From the NCBI GenBank assembly GCA_947493585.1, contig CANLRI010000001.1:372001-436000 (forward strand): 64,000 nucleotides of DNA, given 5' to 3'. The notes under the pieces are model-generated. The model saw only the letters and a list, made by a program, of their open reading frames with translations. It was not told where the DNA came from and searched no databases. The DNA is from an uncultured Planococcus sp. (GTDB lineage Bacteria; Bacillota; Bacilli; Bacillales_A; Planococcaceae). The position numbers and the translations under genes were made by a program. The first letter of the stretch is position 1. Every line of letters starts with the position of its first letter. Shown here piece by piece: positions 31,304-40,974 of this stretch.

Positions 31304-31918
31304 ATTTTGGGGATTTTCTTCATGGACTTTTCTTTTATTAAACAAAATTACCAAAATTGGACCGACTACCGGCAGCAACGCCAATTGCTTGAATCGCGCT
31401 TCCGGCAAGAAGCGGTACGTGGCATAGACCGACAAGCCCCAAAGCACGAGCCAGTCGATGGTCATGACGGATACCAAACTGGATGTCTGAAACGCTTCCG
31501 CATAGGTTTCTGCCGAAAAGCCGCGGAAGACGGTGAGGAAATTGATGATGCTGATGGCGGCGACGAAAATCAGCCACGCTTTCGAGCGCAGGATTCGGTG
31601 CAACCAATTCGGCCCGCGGCGTTTTTTCTCCGGCGGCTTGTCGCCGAACGCGAAATAGAGCAAAAGGGAGAACGCACCGACGCCAAAGGACACAAGTGCA
31701 AATGGCCACGCCGGCCAGCGGAAGCGGTCATTCGGCACCAGAAGCGTCAAAAAGACGAGCGGGAAGATGCCGAGCGAGTTGAAGACAGCGAGGATGAGCG
31801 GATCGATCCCTTCCCATTCGCCCATCAGCAATGGACCAAATTCATATCCACCGGAACCCGAAGGCGCGAAAAAGACAGCGTATGTAATCATCAACAGCCA
31901 AATTACTAGAAATGCCAT
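31283..31918 (-). CDS. Polytopic membrane protein of unknown function
   Basis: The protein has 211 residues and about six hydrophobic helices. The first loop reads APSGSGGYEFGPLLMGEWEGIDPLI, followed by a pair of helices, a basic loop (GDKPPEKKRRGPNWLHRIL) and three more helices, ending in a highly charged tail. The start at 31918 is used because the longer ORF (from 32068) adds a non-coding-looking extension; AGGTG lies 6 bases upstream. I cannot name the family. Confidence 0.7.
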   Translation of the reverse strand: MAFLVIWLLMITYAVFFAPSGSGGYEFGPLLMGEWEGIDPLILAVFNSLGIFPLVFLTLLVPNDRFRWPAWPFALVSFGVGAFSLLLYFAFGDKPPEKKRRGPNWLHRILRSKAWLIFVAAISIINFLTVFRGFSAETYAEAFQTSSLVSVMTIDWLVLWGLSVYATYRFLPEARFKQLALLPVVGPILVILFNKRKVHEENPQNKKEETR

Positions 31919-32034
31919 GCGTGTCACCTCGTTTTCACTTGGTTTTTCCTTATCATAACGCATATAGCTCTGGCTGTCTTTGCGCAATCCATTCGGTATA
32001 ATGGAAAGAGACGGAAAATTAGGGAGGACTGGGC

Positions 32035-32421
32035 ATGGAAAAATTGTTGAAAAAGCGCGGCAAGGCACTCGCGATCGACGTGATGGCTTCTGCAGTGGTC
32101 ACCGCGGCAGTGGAGCCGCTGCTGCGCAAAAAGCTTAAGCAAGAGTGGGTGCATGCGCTCGTTACGCCGACTGTGGTGTTTTGGGGGCTTGAATACATCC
32201 AGTTGAAAACGTGCGGACAGACGGTCGGCCACAAAATCGCCGGCATCAAAATCGAAAACGCAGACGGCGGCGAACTGACGGGTGAACAAATTTTGAAACG
32301 CGTGGCACACCGCGATTCGATTATGACGCTGCAGTGGTTCAAAGAGCGCGGGCAGGAAATGGGTGCGCAAATGCCACATGACCGGTACGCCCACACGGTT
32401 GTACGAGAACTTGATAAATAA
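32035..32421 (+). CDS. RDD-family membrane protein
   Basis: The protein has 128 residues. The early RGKALAIDVMASAVV and the hallmark GQTVGHKIAGIKIENADG place it in the RDD family. After the second helix come ILKRVAHRDSIMTLQ and a polar end. Normal RDD proteins have three helices; here the third is not clear. The family is linked to ion or solute transport in some cases, but no general function is known. It is divergent from the 31918 gene. Confidence 0.75.
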   Translation: MEKLLKKRGKALAIDVMASAVVTAAVEPLLRKKLKQEWVHALVTPTVVFWGLEYIQLKTCGQTVGHKIAGIKIENADGGELTGEQILKRVAHRDSIMTLQWFKERGQEMGAQMPHDRYAHTVVRELDK

Positions 32422-32427
32422 ACGATG

Positions 32428-32455
32428 AGGCGGCATCCAATGGGGTGCCGTCTTT
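32428..32455 (+). terminator. Intrinsic terminator of the RDD gene
   Basis: Eleven pairs including two G-T (32428-32438 with 32443-32453) are followed by a short T run. Confidence 0.7.
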
Positions 32456-32556
32456 TGCATGAGATAAAAACTACAATTTCCAAAATGAACTGTCTCTAGC
32501 GACAACAGAAAGGTTACAATAATTGTAAGAATCTTTTTGTGAGTTAGGAGGAGCCT

Positions 32557-33492
32557 ATGAACATTCGAGAAATGAGCGTGAATGGACAACGAATCATCCC
32601 GCCGCTGGAATTGAACATGGAAAAAGGAATCATACTGGGCATTCAGACCAATGTCCAGCGCAAGAAAATCCTCCTGGCCCAATTTGCAGAGCGGGGAGAT
32701 GCCTATTTGTCGTTTGCGGAACAAGGCGAATACACGCGTTTGACCGTCGAGGAATTGCTGCGCTTTATGAAGTCGGTCAGCGGCCATGACAAGCCGGTAC
32801 GGTTGATGCTTCAGCTGTTTCAATTGGGCGAATACCACAAAGTGAAAATTGCCGATTTGCCGTCGTCGAAGAAAATCTATTTGTCCTTGCTGCGCGTTTA
32901 TTACGCACAGCAGCCGATCATCGTTCTGGAGGAGCCGTATTTTCAGCTCGAGGAACCCGATCAATTGGCATTTGCGCGACTGTTGGAAGAATTGTCGGAA
33001 GAAAAACAGATTTTGATCCTCACCGCCAATCTGGAGGATGCGCTGATCAGCTGCGATACAGTCTATCGTTTGGACGAAGCGGGATTGCATCTATTGGACA
33101 TTACAGATGCTGACGATGAAATGGAAACTCGGGATGAGCCTGGCGAAGCGGAGTTTAAGATCCACAAAATCCCGACCAAAAAGAACGACAAAACCATTTT
33201 GTTCAATCCGCCGGAAATTGATTATATCGAAAGCATCAATAGTTCAGCGATGGTGCATGTGGCTGGGGAGACTTATGCGTGTGCACTGACCTTGGCGGAG
33301 TTGGAAGAAAGGCTCCAGCATTACGGGTTTTTCCGTTGCCACCGTTCCTATATCGTCAATCTGCAAAAAGTGCGGGAATTGATTACTTGGACGAAAAACA
33401 GCTATAGCCTGCGCTTGACGACCGGAAAAGATTCCGTCGTGCCGCTGTCGAGGACGAAGTTAGCCGAATTAAAAGAGCTGTTGAACATTTAA
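32557..33492 (+). CDS. LytTR regulator fused to a degenerate ABC ATPase
   Basis: The protein has 311 residues. Residues 1-190 follow an ABC-ATPase plan but have no Walker A (GIQTNVQRKKILL stands where GxxGxGKS belongs) and a weakened signature (DLPSSKKIYLSLLRVYY). LEEPYFQLEEPDQLAF recalls the Walker B/D-loop region. Residues 205-311 are a LytTR DNA-binding domain: IDYIESINSSAMVHV, FRCHRSYIVNLQKVREL and VVPLSRTKLAELKELL. It should not hydrolyse ATP but could sense or dock with the real ABC transporter encoded just downstream (33630, 34472), whose transcription it probably controls. Confidence 0.85.
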   Translation: MNIREMSVNGQRIIPPLELNMEKGIILGIQTNVQRKKILLAQFAERGDAYLSFAEQGEYTRLTVEELLRFMKSVSGHDKPVRLMLQLFQLGEYHKVKIADLPSSKKIYLSLLRVYYAQQPIIVLEEPYFQLEEPDQLAFARLLEELSEEKQILILTANLEDALISCDTVYRLDEAGLHLLDITDADDEMETRDEPGEAEFKIHKIPTKKNDKTILFNPPEIDYIESINSSAMVHVAGETYACALTLAELEERLQHYGFFRCHRSYIVNLQKVRELITWTKNSYSLRLTTGKDSVVPLSRTKLAELKELLNI

Positions 33493-33629
33493 TTTCCCGG
33501 GAAATAATCGCCGAATGAAGGATTTTACGGTACAGTTCGACCGGGAAATGGTACATATAAGCGGAATCGCAAAGCGTCCGCTCCTTTTTCTTATTATGCT
33601 GATGATATCAACGAAAAGGAGTGGCGCAA
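33493..33629 (+). promoter_or_regulatory. Intergenic region with hairpin and GGTACA repeats
   Basis: Two direct GGTACA copies (33529-33534, 33549-33554) lie in front of the ABC operon. AGCGGA (33560-33565) pairs with TCCGCT (33577-33582) and is followed by CCTTTTTCTT, a weak terminator. These are candidate LytTR binding and attenuation elements. Confidence 0.35.
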
Positions 33630-34475
33630 ATGAATGCAATTTCCGTACAGAATATCCAAAAAGCATTTGGCAGCAATGTGGCTTTAAAAGATGTATCCTT
33701 CGAGATTCCAAAGGGAGAGATTTTCGGTTTTCTGGGGCCGAGCGGTTCGGGAAAAACGACTTTGCTCAAGATTTTGACGGCCCAATTGGAAGCGACGGGG
33801 GGCCACGCTGCCGTGATGGAGATGCCGTCTGGAATGATGCAAAAAACAGCGCAGAAACGGCGTTTCGGCATCTTGACCGACAATAGCGGCTTGTACGAAC
33901 GCCTGTCCATTGAAGAAAACCTGGATGTGTTCCGGCGCTTGTATGATCTGCCGAAATCTTCTATTGATCAAGTGCTTCATTTCGTTAATTTGAACGCCGA
34001 TCGCAAAAAGCGGGTCAATGTGCTGTCGAAAGGGATGCGTCAGCGCGTTACATTGGCGTGCGCAATCATCCACGAGCCGGAATTGCTGTTTTTGGATGAG
34101 CCGACGTCCGCGCTCGACCCGGTCAATACTGCGCATATCCATAAAGGTTTGCGCTATTTGAATGAACGGGGAACGACGATCTTTTTGACGACGCACGATA
34201 TGACAGAGGCGGAAACGCTATGTGAACGCGTGGCGATTTTGCACAAAGGCGAAATTCGTGCGATCGGGGCGCCTGACGAATTGAAAAAGGTGCATCGCGA
34301 TGGCACGCTGACGGTGGAATTGACGTCGGGAGAAAAAGAGCGCTTGTCGATGAACGAAGATTCGGCGGCGGCCATTGCCGGGTGGATGAGCCGCGGGCAA
34401 ATCGACCGCATGTACACGAATGAGCTGAGCCTTGGCGATATTTTCATCAAACTGACGGGGAGTGAATTGGTATGA
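33630..34475 (+). CDS. ABC transporter ATP-binding protein
   Basis: The protein has 281 residues. All cassette motifs are intact: Walker A GPSGSGKT (about 37-44), the signature LSKGMRQRVTLA (a variant of LSGGQ), Walker B LLFLDEPTSALDP and the H-loop FLTTHDM. The C-terminal 70 residues are an accessory domain as in CcmA-type drug or peptide exporters. The start at 33630 has GGAG 8 bases upstream; a GTG at 33621 overlaps that site. Its stop overlaps the permease start by four bases. The pair works as an ABC-2 exporter. Confidence 0.9.
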   Translation: MNAISVQNIQKAFGSNVALKDVSFEIPKGEIFGFLGPSGSGKTTLLKILTAQLEATGGHAAVMEMPSGMMQKTAQKRRFGILTDNSGLYERLSIEENLDVFRRLYDLPKSSIDQVLHFVNLNADRKKRVNVLSKGMRQRVTLACAIIHEPELLFLDEPTSALDPVNTAHIHKGLRYLNERGTTIFLTTHDMTEAETLCERVAILHKGEIRAIGAPDELKKVHRDGTLTVELTSGEKERLSMNEDSAAAIAGWMSRGQIDRMYTNELSLGDIFIKLTGSELV

Positions 34476-35182
34476 ACGTGTCTTTAAAGCGTATCCAAGC
34501 AATTTTCATCAAAGATTATAAAGAGTTCTCCAGGAACTATGCGGTGTCGATCATGATTTTGTTTCCGATTGCGTTTGCGCTCCTGTACCGATCGGAAGCT
34601 GGCGATCAGGCAGCGATCTATGCGTTCATCATGAACTTTTCGCTGGCGATGCTCACCAGTTTCGTACAGGCGTGTTTGATTGCCGAGGAGAAAGAGCGCA
34701 ATACGCTGCGTTCGCTCATGATGACCCCGGCCTCGATGCTTGACGTGCTGATCGGGAAAAGCGCGCTCGTCTTCTTGATTTCAGCTGCTGTGCTGGCGTT
34801 TTCCACTTACCTATTCGGCTATGAGACCTCGAATGTGATGCTGCTGACGGCGGCGCTTGGCATCTCCATTGTTCTTTATACCGCGATCGGGACGATTTGC
34901 GGCTTGTATTCGAAGACTTTGCTGGAAGCCTCGCTGTCGGTGTTTCCGGTATTGATCATCTTTACAGCCGGACCGTTTGCCTTGGCTTTTGAAGAACAGT
35001 ATCCGTTTTTGGAAGTGCTGCGCTATTTGCCGAGCAGCCAATTGAGCGAGTTGCTCGTGGCGATGGAAGTTGGAGCGGCCGCTGGGGAACTCGCGAGACC
35101 GCTTGTCATCATCTCGATATGGGCAGTGGTGTTGACCATTATTTCGTTTATCCTTTATAAAAAGCGCTTGATGGACCAATAA
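34472..35182 (+). CDS. ABC-2 type permease
   Basis: The protein has 236 residues and six predicted helices, the ABC-2 topology. An amphipathic N-terminus (KRIQAIFIKDYKEFSRNY) is the usual coupling region; IAEEKERNTLRSLMMTPASML is the typical cytoplasmic loop of drug exporters (E-K-E-x-T-L-x-x-L-x-x-T-P). It is translated by ATGA coupling with the ATPase gene. The substrate is unknown; the LytTR regulator suggests a peptide or cell-envelope drug. Confidence 0.88.
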   Translation: MNVSLKRIQAIFIKDYKEFSRNYAVSIMILFPIAFALLYRSEAGDQAAIYAFIMNFSLAMLTSFVQACLIAEEKERNTLRSLMMTPASMLDVLIGKSALVFLISAAVLAFSTYLFGYETSNVMLLTAALGISIVLYTAIGTICGLYSKTLLEASLSVFPVLIIFTAGPFALAFEEQYPFLEVLRYLPSSQLSELLVAMEVGAAAGELARPLVIISIWAVVLTIISFILYKKRLMDQ

Positions 35183-35220
35183 AAAATCCGGCTGAACCGA
35201 AAAGTTCAGCCGGATTTTTT
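35181..35220. terminator. Intrinsic terminator, 17-bp perfect stem
   Basis: Positions 35181-35197 pair perfectly with 35204-35220, flanked by A6 and T6. It serves the ABC operon and probably the convergent hydrolase gene as well. Confidence 0.92.
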
Positions 35221-35255
35221 ATGGTTATTTTTAAAGGGAAGCCCGGGGCATGTGA

Positions 35256-36536
35256 TTAGTTTTTCAAGAACTCCGCAATCCTCTCCACCAGGCCGTCTGC
35301 AAGCGGCAGTGCGGGGTCGGCATAAGCTGCCATATTGGCTTGCTGGTCATCAGGTACGGGTTTCAATACGTGGTTCATGCCGTCGACAATCAATAGTTCG
35401 GAACCGGATTTCGCTTCGTGCAGCAGTTCCGCATCCCCTGCCGGCACTTGCAAATCGCGTGTGCCGCCGACAATCAATGCCTGCGCGTCGAGTTTTTCGA
35501 CTTGTGCAATCGGGTCATACGCCATCCATGACTGCAGGTACGGCTGAACGGATGGCCGGAAGATTTGCTGCAGTTCCGGGCTCACGTCGTCCACCGTTTC
35601 GCCTTGTGCGAGTTGCCCAAGAATCGCATCCGCTTCCTCCCGTTGTGCTGCCGGCAAAGTACTGAGCTGTTCTCTTAACAGCTCATCGGCTGTTCGTCCG
35701 ACGCCGGTCAGTGATACATAGGAATCGACACCTTCTTGATTGGCTGCGACGAGACCAACGAGCGCGCCTTCGCTATGGCCGATGACCGCGATATCTGTAA
35801 AGCGCTCGTCTTCTTTAGCGAAGCGGATCCAGGCAGCGGCATCTTCCGCATAATCGTCAAAGCGCAGCTCGGACTCATTTTTCGCGAGTGCCGCATTGTC
35901 GCCGACACCGCGTTTGTCGTAGCGGATGACGGCGATGCCCTTAGCTTTCAATTCTTCAGCGAGCATCTTCAAGCTATTGTTTTTGCCGGTGAGTGTCAGC
36001 GAATTGCCGTCTTTATCGGTCGGCCCGGAACCGGCAATGAGGATCGCTGCGGGGTGAGGCCCGTCCGTATCAGGAATTTCTTCTAGCGCCTGCATCATGC
36101 CGCCCTCGACTTCCGTTTCGATGATTTTCTCGGGATCGGCGGCTTGTTCTTTCTCGCCGCGCTCGAGTTCAAATGGGAATTTCTGGTTTTTCTGCGTCAT
36201 GTTGCCGGTAATTTTTTCGGCATTTAGTGCACCTTCGAACACCAAACGTTCGCCTTGTATGGTAGTGTCAAAAGCCACTTCCGGGTCATCAAACTTAACC
36301 GTCGACAACGGATAGTTTTCGATGCCTTGCAGCGGAATGCTCAAGCTGCCTTCGCCTTCAGTGAATTCAATCGAAAACGGGATCGGCTGTCCCGGAACTT
36401 CAATCGCGCCTTGCCAAAATCCATCGATTTTCGAAGCCGTTTCGCTTTCTGCGGTATCTTCGTTGTTATCACCGGAACATCCGGCAGCGAGCAGGATTCC
36501 TGCAAGCACCAATGCGGCGGCTGTCCATTTTTTCAT
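35256..36536 (-). CDS. Lipoprotein alpha/beta-hydrolase
   Basis: The protein has 426 residues. A lipobox (LLAAGC, Cys near 20) anchors it outside the membrane. Residues 35-130 are a beta-rich DUF3887-like or lipid-binding-like domain (IDGFWQGAIEVPGQ, LSIPLQGIENYPLS, KITGNMTQKNQKFPFEL). The hydrolase core follows: AILIAGSGPTDKDGN, VIRYDKRGVGDN, the nucleophile elbow GHSEGA, a late Asp (GGTRDLQVP) and His (DGMNHVLKPV). Enzymes with this plan are annotated as acyl hydrolases or peptidases; the substrate is unknown. Confidence 0.85.
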   Translation of the reverse strand: MKKWTAAALVLAGILLAAGCSGDNNEDTAESETASKIDGFWQGAIEVPGQPIPFSIEFTEGEGSLSIPLQGIENYPLSTVKFDDPEVAFDTTIQGERLVFEGALNAEKITGNMTQKNQKFPFELERGEKEQAADPEKIIETEVEGGMMQALEEIPDTDGPHPAAILIAGSGPTDKDGNSLTLTGKNNSLKMLAEELKAKGIAVIRYDKRGVGDNAALAKNESELRFDDYAEDAAAWIRFAKEDERFTDIAVIGHSEGALVGLVAANQEGVDSYVSLTGVGRTADELLREQLSTLPAAQREEADAILGQLAQGETVDDVSPELQQIFRPSVQPYLQSWMAYDPIAQVEKLDAQALIVGGTRDLQVPAGDAELLHEAKSGSELLIVDGMNHVLKPVPDDQQANMAAYADPALPLADGLVERIAEFLKN

Positions 36537-36694
36537 CTGTTGGCCTCCTAATGCTGTAACTTTCTTCTATAACTAGTTCAGCAGGAGGGCGATCTTCTCC
36601 TTCCTTTTTCAGCCGAATGGATGATTTCCACACCGTCGTGCGTACCGTTATACTGAAAAGGATTGGGAAAATGCAAGGCGAAAGGACGGAGAAC

Positions 36695-37753
36695 ATGGAA
36701 CAATACCGCATCAATCCAAATAACGGCCTCGAGTTCGGCATCTATACACTCGGCGATCATCTGCCGGACCCACATACAGGAAAACGGCAATCGGAGGGGG
36801 AGCGGGTCCGAGAGATCATCCGTTTCGCGCAGCTCGCCGAACAGGCAGGGGTCGACTTTTTTAGTGTCGGCGAAAGCCATCAGGAATATTTCGCTACGCA
36901 AGCACATTCGGTCGTCCTGTCGGCAATCGCGCAGGCAACTGAAAAAATCAAAATCTCAAGCTCTTCGACGATTATCTCCACCTCGGATCCGGTGCGCGTC
37001 TTCGAAGATTTTGCAACGATCGATTTGATCTCGGAAGGGCGCGCGGAAATCATCGCAGGGCGTGCATCGCGTGTCGGACTGTTCGATTTGCTCGGCTACG
37101 ACATCCGCTATTACGAGGAATTGTATGAAGAGAAATTCAAGCTATTGCTGCAGATCAACGAACAGGAGACCGTCAATTGGAACGGCCGTTTCCGCACATC
37201 TCTGAAAGATGCGCAAATTTTGCCGCGTCCTGAACACGGTTCGCTGCCGATTTGGCGTGCGGTCGGCGGGCATCCGTCAAGCGCCGTTAAAGCGGGCCAG
37301 GCCGGTGTGCCGATGATGCTCGCGACACTCGGTGGGCCAGCGGAAACGTTCAAGATGACCATCGATGCCTACCGCAATGCCGCGACAGAAGCAGGATACG
37401 ACACAGGGCAATTGCCGGTTGCGACGGCCGGATTCTTCAACGCCGCCGAAACGACTCAGCAGGCGCTTGCGGAATATTATCCACATGTGGATAAAGGGAT
37501 GGTCAAAACCAATGGCCGTGGTTATCCACAGGAAGCATTTCAGCACGGCGCGACAAAAGAAAGCGTCATGAATATTGGCAGCCCCCAGCAGATTATCGAG
37601 AAAATCCTTTACCAGCACGAACTTTATGGCCATCAGCGCTATATTGCGCAAATGGATTTCGGCGGTGTGCCGATGGAGCGCCTTGAGCGCAATCTTGAGT
37701 TATTGTCGACTGAAATCTTGCCGGCAGTGCGTAAATACACGCGCAAGGATTAA
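36695..37753 (+). CDS. LLM-class flavin-dependent oxidoreductase
   Basis: The protein has 352 residues. It is a luciferase-like TIM-barrel flavoprotein: FGIYTLGDHLPDP, GVDFFSVGESHQEYF, ISSSSTIISTSDPVRVFEDFATIDLISEGRAEI and AGRASR near the FMN site, and PIWRAVGGHPSSAVKAGQAG. Members oxidise small substrates with FMNH2 and O2 or act with F420. The start at 36695 is supported by AAGGA 9 bases ahead; a longer ORF from 36617 has no fitting N-terminus. It is monocistronic, ending at a strong shared terminator. Confidence 0.85.
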   Translation: MEQYRINPNNGLEFGIYTLGDHLPDPHTGKRQSEGERVREIIRFAQLAEQAGVDFFSVGESHQEYFATQAHSVVLSAIAQATEKIKISSSSTIISTSDPVRVFEDFATIDLISEGRAEIIAGRASRVGLFDLLGYDIRYYEELYEEKFKLLLQINEQETVNWNGRFRTSLKDAQILPRPEHGSLPIWRAVGGHPSSAVKAGQAGVPMMLATLGGPAETFKMTIDAYRNAATEAGYDTGQLPVATAGFFNAAETTQQALAEYYPHVDKGMVKTNGRGYPQEAFQHGATKESVMNIGSPQQIIEKILYQHELYGHQRYIAQMDFGGVPMERLERNLELLSTEILPAVRKYTRKD

Positions 37754-37762
37754 CTGAATACG

Positions 37763-37799
37763 AAAAAGGCGCGCAGCCGGATAAGCTGCGCGCCTTTTT
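37763..37799. terminator. Bidirectional intrinsic terminator
   Basis: A 15-bp perfect GC-rich stem (37763-37777 with 37785-37799) with A5/T5 flanks lies between convergent genes. Confidence 0.92.
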
Positions 37800-37800
37800 A

Positions 37801-40800
37801 TTATTCCATTAGCTTCGCTGCGGTGCTTGCCGCTACGTATTCGGACTCGCTGAGAAAAGCGTCGAGGCTTCCTGGCGGCAACGGGCGGCTGAATAGATAG
37901 CCTTGGCCGACAATGCCGAAGGGCTGCAAGAGTTCTGCCTGTTCTTCGAGTTCGATGCCTTCGATGACGATGCGGGCATCGAGGTTTTTCCCGACTTCGA
38001 TGATGGCTGCAAGGATAAACAGGTTGCGCCGATTGATGAGCACTTCATCAATCAAGGATTTATCGATTTTCAAGGTATCGATTTCGATATTTTTTACGAC
38101 GTTCAATGAAGAATAGCCGGCACCGAAATCATCGATGGCAATGCGCAAACCGAGTTCTTTGAGCTCGCAGATGATGCGTGCGGACTGTTCGATGTCGAGC
38201 ATGACACTTTCAGTGATTTCGATTTCGAAGCGTCCTGGGTCGACTTGCTCCTGTTCGAAGATGGCGCGCACTTTTTCGCTGAAGTCCGGATCCTTGAATT
38301 GGCGCGCCGAGACATTGACGGAAATTTTCTCCGCTGCCTGGCCAAGTGCGCAGAATTCCTTGCTGTCACGGCAGGCTTGGCGGAGCGCCCATTCCCCGAT
38401 CGGCACGATGAGTCCGGTTTCTTCTGCAATCGGGATGAATTCAGATGGCGGTACATTGCCGAATGGCGATTGCCAGCGCAGCAGCGCCTCATAGCCGATC
38501 ACTTCACCGCTTGCCAAATTCACTTGTGGCTGATAATGAAGCGCGAATTGTTGCTCATCGAGCGCTTTTTTCAGCGCCTGCTCCATTTGGCTTTTGCGTG
38601 TCATTTGGCTGTCGAGTTCGCGGGTGAACACTTGCACATTATTTTTGCCGTTTTCTTTTGCAGAATACATCGCGAAATCGGCTTCTTTTATGAGTTCTTC
38701 TCCGTCACTTTCTGAACCGGTCTGGAAAGCGATGCCGATGCTTAGCGTCACCGAAAATTCCTGGCCGAGCAGCTGAACCGGCTCGCGCATTACATGAAGA
38801 ATGGTTTGCGCGAGATCATGGGCTTGAGCTTCAGTCGTATTTTCTGAGACGATGATGAATTCATCGCCCCCGAAGCGGGAGATTGCGTCATCCGGCCCGA
38901 GACAGGAGTGGATGCGGTTGGCGACGATTTTCAGGAATTGGTCACCACCGAAATGGCCAAGCAGGTCGTTGACGTTTTTGAAATCGTCAAAATCGACCAG
39001 CAGCACAGCGATTTTCTGCTTATGCGCTTCGGTGCGTGCAAGGACGTCGCGGATATTTTGATAAAACCAGTGGCGATTCGGAAGCCCTGTCAGCTGATCC
39101 GTGAACGCCAAACGATTGATTTCCTTTTCCGTCGCCTTTTTTTCCGTAATATCACGGACGATGGCAAAGACACCGTCGATTTCGCCGTTCCTGCGTTTAG
39201 GCACGGCATTGATATCGACTTCGATGATGTCCCCGTCTTTCCGTTTGATGCGCTGTTCGAAATTGACCGCTTCACCTGACAGTGCCGAGGCGAAAAAGGC
39301 TTGCACACGCTCAAGTTTTTCAGCGATGAGCGGATTGAAACTAAGTCCAATCAGTTCATCGCGTGTGTAAGCGCTCAATTCCTCCGTCATCGAATTGGCA
39401 TTGACGAAACATCCGGCTTTATCCATTTCAAAGACGGCATCTAAATTATAGTCGAATAGTGAACGGTATTTCTCTTCGCTTTCCGCTAAGAGGGCCAGTG
39501 CTGTTTTTTCAGCTGAAATATCTTTGGCAATGCCGTAAACCCCTGTGACTTTCCCGTCCGTCACGATTGGCATATGGGTGATGCGCAAAGAAATGCGGCG
39601 GCCGGATTTATGGATGCCAAGTGTTTCGTAATTTTGCGTGACGCCTTCGAGTGCCAGCTGGAATTTCACCGCTGTGAAGCCCAGTTGGCATTCTTCAATC
39701 AGTTCGGATAAAGGCGTTTCGGTGATTTCGGTTTTGGAATAGCCAAACAAATGCTCGAATGACGAATTGACATCGATTAAATTTCCGTCGGCATCCATAG
39801 AAAAAATGCCATCGGGATTGTTTTGGAACAAAGATTCATAGCGCTGACGGTTGTATTCAAGTTCACGCGCCACTTTCTTTTGAATGGTGATGTCACGAAT
39901 CAAAAGCTGCACCGCTGCCTCACCTTCGAATTCGATCCCCATGCCGGTCACTTCGACTTCGTGCACAGAACCCTTAGGCGTGACCCATAATTGCTCGGCA
40001 GGTGGAGTGCTAAGTCCCTGGTTCATGGATGCGATGCGCGATTCGGCGATGTCCCGGTAGTTGGGATGAACATAATCGAGAACGGCTGTGCCAATCAATT
40101 TCTCGGCATCGGGTTCATCAAACATTTGCAGACAGGCTTCATTGACATACAGCAATTTGCCGCCGCTATGGATGGCGATCGCTTCTGGAGACATTTCCGC
40201 AAGCCGGCGGAAACGACGTTCGCTTTCACGGATCTTTTTCAAATAGCGCTGTTCATTAATCAACTGCTGGCGGTCGAGAAAAGCCAAATAGCCGGCGATG
40301 GCGAGCAATAGCAGAATCAGCGCCGACACGACAAACGCCAGGCCCATATTGGTGAAAGAAACGGGACCTGTGGCTGAAGTGGAGTAGCTGACCGCCAGCA
40401 TCCCGATATAATGCACGGCAGAAATCGCTACGCCAAGAATCATGGCGCTTAAGAGTTTCCTGCCGGGTGAATCCGGGCGCTTGCGATTGCGTGAGAAAAT
40501 GCGCAGGGCGGCGATTGAAAAGCCAAACGCAACCACTATCGATAATAAGAATGGCAGGAGGTGGAACTGTGAGGTGCCGGGCACCTGGGCCGCGGCGTTG
40601 CCGATATAATGCATGAACAACACACCGAATCCGATAGCGAATCCACTGAAATACAAACGGCTTTTCGGCGGGTGGGAGCTGCTCAGTACATAGAAAGCGG
40701 GAAATGCTGCCCCGATGGCCCCGAGCAGCGAGATGCTCAGCAAAATTGGATCGTATTGCACAGGGGCTGCGGAATGATGGGTCAGGATGCCGATAAAATG

Positions 40801-40974
40801 CATGGAAAAGATGCCCGTCCCGAAAACGAGCGAGCTGCCGCCGATCCACCACAATGGGTGGGTACGGCTTCGATCGGCGATGCGGCCGATCAACAGGAGG
40901 GCGATATAGGAAGCGGCAATGGCCGTCAAGACAGAAAACGCCATGAACACCAAGCGCGCAAATTCGAGAGGCAT
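37801..40974 (-). CDS. MHYT-PAS-GGDEF-EAL cyclic-di-GMP enzyme
   Basis: The product has 1057 residues. The first 250 form about seven helices with three MHYT-type motifs (SMHFIG, FMHYIG, AVHYIG), a predicted copper/gas-sensing membrane domain. Three PAS repeats follow (about 265-375, 385-500, 510-625). The cyclase motif RFGGDEF (near 700) and the phosphodiesterase motifs YEALLRW (near 828), DDFGAGYSSL and IEGIE are all intact, so both making and breaking of c-di-GMP are possible. No neighbour indicates the output. AAAGGA lies 9 bases ahead of the start. It is probably the main c-di-GMP gene of this region. Confidence 0.93.
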   Translation of the reverse strand: MPLEFARLVFMAFSVLTAIAASYIALLLIGRIADRSRTHPLWWIGGSSLVFGTGIFSMHFIGILTHHSAAPVQYDPILLSISLLGAIGAAFPAFYVLSSSHPPKSRLYFSGFAIGFGVLFMHYIGNAAAQVPGTSQFHLLPFLLSIVVAFGFSIAALRIFSRNRKRPDSPGRKLLSAMILGVAISAVHYIGMLAVSYSTSATGPVSFTNMGLAFVVSALILLLLAIAGYLAFLDRQQLINEQRYLKKIRESERRFRRLAEMSPEAIAIHSGGKLLYVNEACLQMFDEPDAEKLIGTAVLDYVHPNYRDIAESRIASMNQGLSTPPAEQLWVTPKGSVHEVEVTGMGIEFEGEAAVQLLIRDITIQKKVARELEYNRQRYESLFQNNPDGIFSMDADGNLIDVNSSFEHLFGYSKTEITETPLSELIEECQLGFTAVKFQLALEGVTQNYETLGIHKSGRRISLRITHMPIVTDGKVTGVYGIAKDISAEKTALALLAESEEKYRSLFDYNLDAVFEMDKAGCFVNANSMTEELSAYTRDELIGLSFNPLIAEKLERVQAFFASALSGEAVNFEQRIKRKDGDIIEVDINAVPKRRNGEIDGVFAIVRDITEKKATEKEINRLAFTDQLTGLPNRHWFYQNIRDVLARTEAHKQKIAVLLVDFDDFKNVNDLLGHFGGDQFLKIVANRIHSCLGPDDAISRFGGDEFIIVSENTTEAQAHDLAQTILHVMREPVQLLGQEFSVTLSIGIAFQTGSESDGEELIKEADFAMYSAKENGKNNVQVFTRELDSQMTRKSQMEQALKKALDEQQFALHYQPQVNLASGEVIGYEALLRWQSPFGNVPPSEFIPIAEETGLIVPIGEWALRQACRDSKEFCALGQAAEKISVNVSARQFKDPDFSEKVRAIFEQEQVDPGRFEIEITESVMLDIEQSARIICELKELGLRIAIDDFGAGYSSLNVVKNIEIDTLKIDKSLIDEVLINRRNLFILAAIIEVGKNLDARIVIEGIELEEQAELLQPFGIVGQGYLFSRPLPPGSLDAFLSESEYVAASTAAKLME

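Noticed and set aside
31924..33090. 388-codon minus-strand ORF
   Set aside because: It is antisense to the RDD gene and the LytTR fusion, both of which have clear family motifs; the antisense product has none.
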